A stretch of 7,105 bases of DNA. Origin: an uncultured Clostridia bacterium. GTDB taxonomy: Bacteria; Bacillota; Clostridia; Oscillospirales; Acutalibacteraceae. Below are positions 5,833 through 7,105 of the stretch, piece after piece. The notes under the pieces were generated by a model that worked only from the letters and a program-made list of their open reading frames with translations, did not search any database and was not told the origin of the DNA. Both the position numbers and the translations under genes were made by a program. Location of the stretch: NCBI GenBank assembly GCA_937919155.1, contig CALFPM010000047.1, forward strand, positions 1 to 7,105. Direction: 5' to 3'. Every line of letters begins with the position of its first letter. Position 1 is the first letter of the stretch.

Positions 5833-7105
5833 TTACTTTGCGTAGTCAATAGTTCTGCTTTCTCTGATAAGGTTAACCTTAATCTGACCGGGATATTCCA
5901 TGCTTTCTTCAATCTTTTTAGCGATATCCCTTGCGAGAAGAACCATTTTGTCGTCATTGACAACCTCGGGCTTAACCATAATTCTGACCTCGCGGCCTGC
6001 CTGAATGGCAAATGAACGGTCAACGCCGTTGAATGATGTTGCGATTTCTTCAAGCTTCTGAAGACGCTTGATGTAGTTCTGAACATCCTCGCGTCTTGCG
6101 CCGGGTCTTGCGGCTGAAATAGCGTCTGCAGCCTGAACAAGAACAGCGGTGATTGTTTTTGCCTCAACCTCACCGTGGTGAGCCTTGATTGCGTGAAGAA
6201 TGTTGTCGTTTTCTTTGAACTTCTTGGCAAACTCAACGCCGAGATCAACGTGTGAGCCTTCCATTTCGTGGTCAAGAGCCTTGCCGATATCGTGAAGAAG
6301 ACCTGCTCTCTTGGCTGTCTTCACATCTGTGCCGAGTTCAGCAGCCATAAGACCTGCGATGTATGAAACCTCAAGTGAATGCTTGAGAACATTCTGACCG
6401 TAGCTTGTGCGGTATCTGAGTTTACCGATAAGTTTAACGATTTCGGGGTGAACGTTGTTTACGCCTGCGTCAATGAGTGCGTGCTCACCTGTCTGCTTGA
6501 TTGTTGTTTCAACCTCGCGCTTTGCCTTTTCGTACATTTCTTCGATTCTTGCAGGATGAATTCTGCCGTCTGCAATAAGCTTTTCAAGAACCTTATTGAT
6601 AGCATCGAGAAGCTCCTTGTTGCCCTTCTGTACGCAGATACCGTACTCCTCAACCTCAGCAGCGGGAGTTCCGTCAGCCTTTACAAGTGCAAATGTCTTG
6701 AGTGTTGCATCGTTAGCAACGATAAGCTGAGCTGTGAGCTTGTCGGTAACAACTGCATCCTGCTTGTTCATAGAAGCAGCTGCAACTGCGGGAGACGAGT
6801 AAGGAATAAGCTCTGCTGCGCCAAGTGTGCCGTCAGCGATGAGGTCAGCTACGAGCATATCAGATGTAGTACCATTCTGGATACCGATCTTCTTGTCAAC
6901 GAGATCCTCAAGTGTTGTGATAGTGTCGTTGTCAACAGGAACAATCACATACTGCTCTGTGGAGGAGTATGGAATCGAGAAGTCAACCTGCTCTGCACGG
7001 TCGGGGCGGATAGTGATACCTGCAGCACCTATGTCTGCCTTACCGCTCTGAACGGAGGTACAGATAGTATCGAAAGCAACGTCGGTGATAACGAGGGTCT
7101 TGCCC
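5833..7105 (-). CDS. rny: Chimeric open frame: solute-binding protein segment joined to RNase Y C-terminal (HD) part
   Basis: The frame is open from the right edge to TAA 5833-5835, with 423 residues visible and the start off-window; GTG 6948 is internal. Residues ~1-172 are a family 3 solute-binding domain. Residues 173-180, LEKLIADG, fit both families. From DGRIHPARIEEM (179-190) to the end the protein is RNase Y: the last strand of the KH region, then the HD domain with H242, HD 271-272, H309/H310 and D327 in AADAISAARPGAR, ending RTIDYAK as RNase Y proteins do. RNase Y is a membrane-anchored endoribonuclease that starts mRNA decay in Firmicutes. Its N-terminal membrane helix, coiled coil and most of the KH domain are missing here. 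The gene next door, ymdB, is its usual partner, so the RNase Y half is at home and the left half of the protein is the intruder. Whether this frame exists in a living cell is doubtful. Confidence 0.85.
   Translation of the reverse strand, partial: GKTLVITDVAFDTICTSVQSGKADIGAAGITIRPDRAEQVDFSIPYSSTEQYVIVPVDNDTITTLEDLVDKKIGIQNGTTSDMLVADLIADGTLGAAELIPYSSPAVAAASMNKQDAVVTDKLTAQLIVANDATLKTFALVKADGTPAAEVEEYGICVQKGNKELLDAINKVLEKLIADGRIHPARIEEMYEKAKREVETTIKQTGEHALIDAGVNNVHPEIVKLIGKLRYRTSYGQNVLKHSLEVSYIAGLMAAELGTDVKTAKRAGLLHDIGKALDHEMEGSHVDLGVEFAKKFKENDNILHAIKAHHGEVEAKTITAVLVQAADAISAARPGARREDVQNYIKRLQKLEEIATSFNGVDRSFAIQAGREVRIMVKPEVVNDDKMVLLARDIAKKIEESMEYPGQIKVNLIRESRTIDYAK
6565..6588 (-). other. Fusion junction: 24-base word compatible with both parent families
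   Basis: These eight codons read LEKLIADG. In family 3 binding proteins this is the end of the C-terminal helix (AINKVLEKLIADG); in RNase Y it is the KH-domain stretch before RIHPARIEEM. The crossover lies inside or at the edges of this word. GAA for glutamate first appears within it when reading from the binding-protein side. Confidence 0.75.
6565..7105 (-). other. Family 3 solute-binding protein (amino-acid ABC transporter type) segment, 5' end off-window
   Basis: The translation holds SGKADIGAAGITIRPDRAEQ followed by VDFSIPYS, the classic central motif of family 3 periplasmic/lipoprotein binding proteins, then LEDLVDKKIGIQNGTTSD, the usual second-lobe start, and KELLDAINKVLEKLIADG, the usual C-terminal helix. 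Such proteins bind amino acids outside the cell for an ABC importer. The first roughly 60-100 residues, including the signal peptide, are beyond the edge. The normal family end (a short tail after the ADG turn) is replaced by RNase Y sequence. No membrane segment or linker separates the two. Glutamate is encoded only by GAG here (8 of 8), unlike the RNase Y part. Confidence 0.88.

Larger units (their letters stand above)
2113..6588 (-). other. Probable transcription unit: RNase Y - ymdB - ttcA-like - GH2
   Basis: Four genes lie on one strand with gaps of 52, 10 and 10 bases, and the unit closes at the hairpin at 2076-2105. No promoter could be pointed to within the window; the main one would lie upstream of the missing RNase Y 5' end. 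The 52-base gap with its hairpin is the only place where the transcript could plausibly be split. Confidence 0.65.

Noticed and set aside
6946..6948. GTG 6948 as the start of the chimeric protein.
   Set aside because: The frame upstream is open to the window edge and encodes clear solute-binding protein sequence, so this codon is an internal valine.
5833..7105. A new extracellular-sensor RNase: solute-binding domain controlling RNase Y.
   Set aside because: There is no membrane segment between the domains, the crossover lies at a shared word, codon choice shifts at the same point, and most of the KH domain is lost. A chimera explains all of this more simply.
1..7105. tRNA, rRNA, CRISPR arrays, insertion sequences, phage or defence genes.
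   Set aside because: Nothing in the sequence supports any of these; almost all of the window is covered by the six genes.

Overview
The window looks like chromosomal DNA of a gut-type Clostridia member (Oscillospiraceae/Ruminococcaceae-like), probably from a metagenome assembly. The basis is the RNase Y-YmdB gene pair typical of Firmicutes, a Gram-positive style signal peptide, purine-rich ribosome binding sites, tightly packed operons, and a protein set (secreted phosphoesterase, cytoplasmic GH2 glycosidase) common in such bacteria. The taxonomic placement is inference; there is no rRNA or other direct marker here.

Left part, + strand (1-2060): the 3' end of one calcineurin-like metallophosphoesterase gene, then a complete gene for a secreted purple-acid-phosphatase-like enzyme. 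They lie 56 bases apart and are probably co-transcribed. A strong 12-bp hairpin at 2076-2105, flanked by A and T runs, ends this unit and also the converging unit from the other side.

Right part, - strand (7105 down to 2113): RNase Y C-terminal part, YmdB phosphodiesterase, a TtcA-family tRNA thiolation enzyme and a GH2 beta-glycosidase, read in that order. The last two gaps are 10 bases each, so YmdB, the TtcA-like gene and GH2 are very likely co-transcribed. RNase Y and YmdB are separated by 52 bases that hold a GC-rich hairpin, a possible attenuator. RNase Y cleaves mRNA, YmdB hydrolyses cyclic nucleotides and interacts genetically with RNase Y in Bacillus, and the TtcA-like enzyme thiolates tRNA, so the unit is RNA-centred with a sugar hydrolase at its end.

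The most important anomaly is at 6565-6588. The RNase Y reading frame runs without a stop into a family 3 amino-acid-type solute-binding protein that continues off the right edge. The two halves meet exactly at a peptide, LEKLIADG, that fits both families. Glutamate codon choice changes sharply at this point, and no membrane segment separates an extracytoplasmic domain from a cytoplasmic one. The simplest reading is a chimeric join (assembly error at a shared 24-base word, or recombination there), not a new sensor-nuclease. Sequence to the right of about 6588 should be treated as possibly foreign to this locus.
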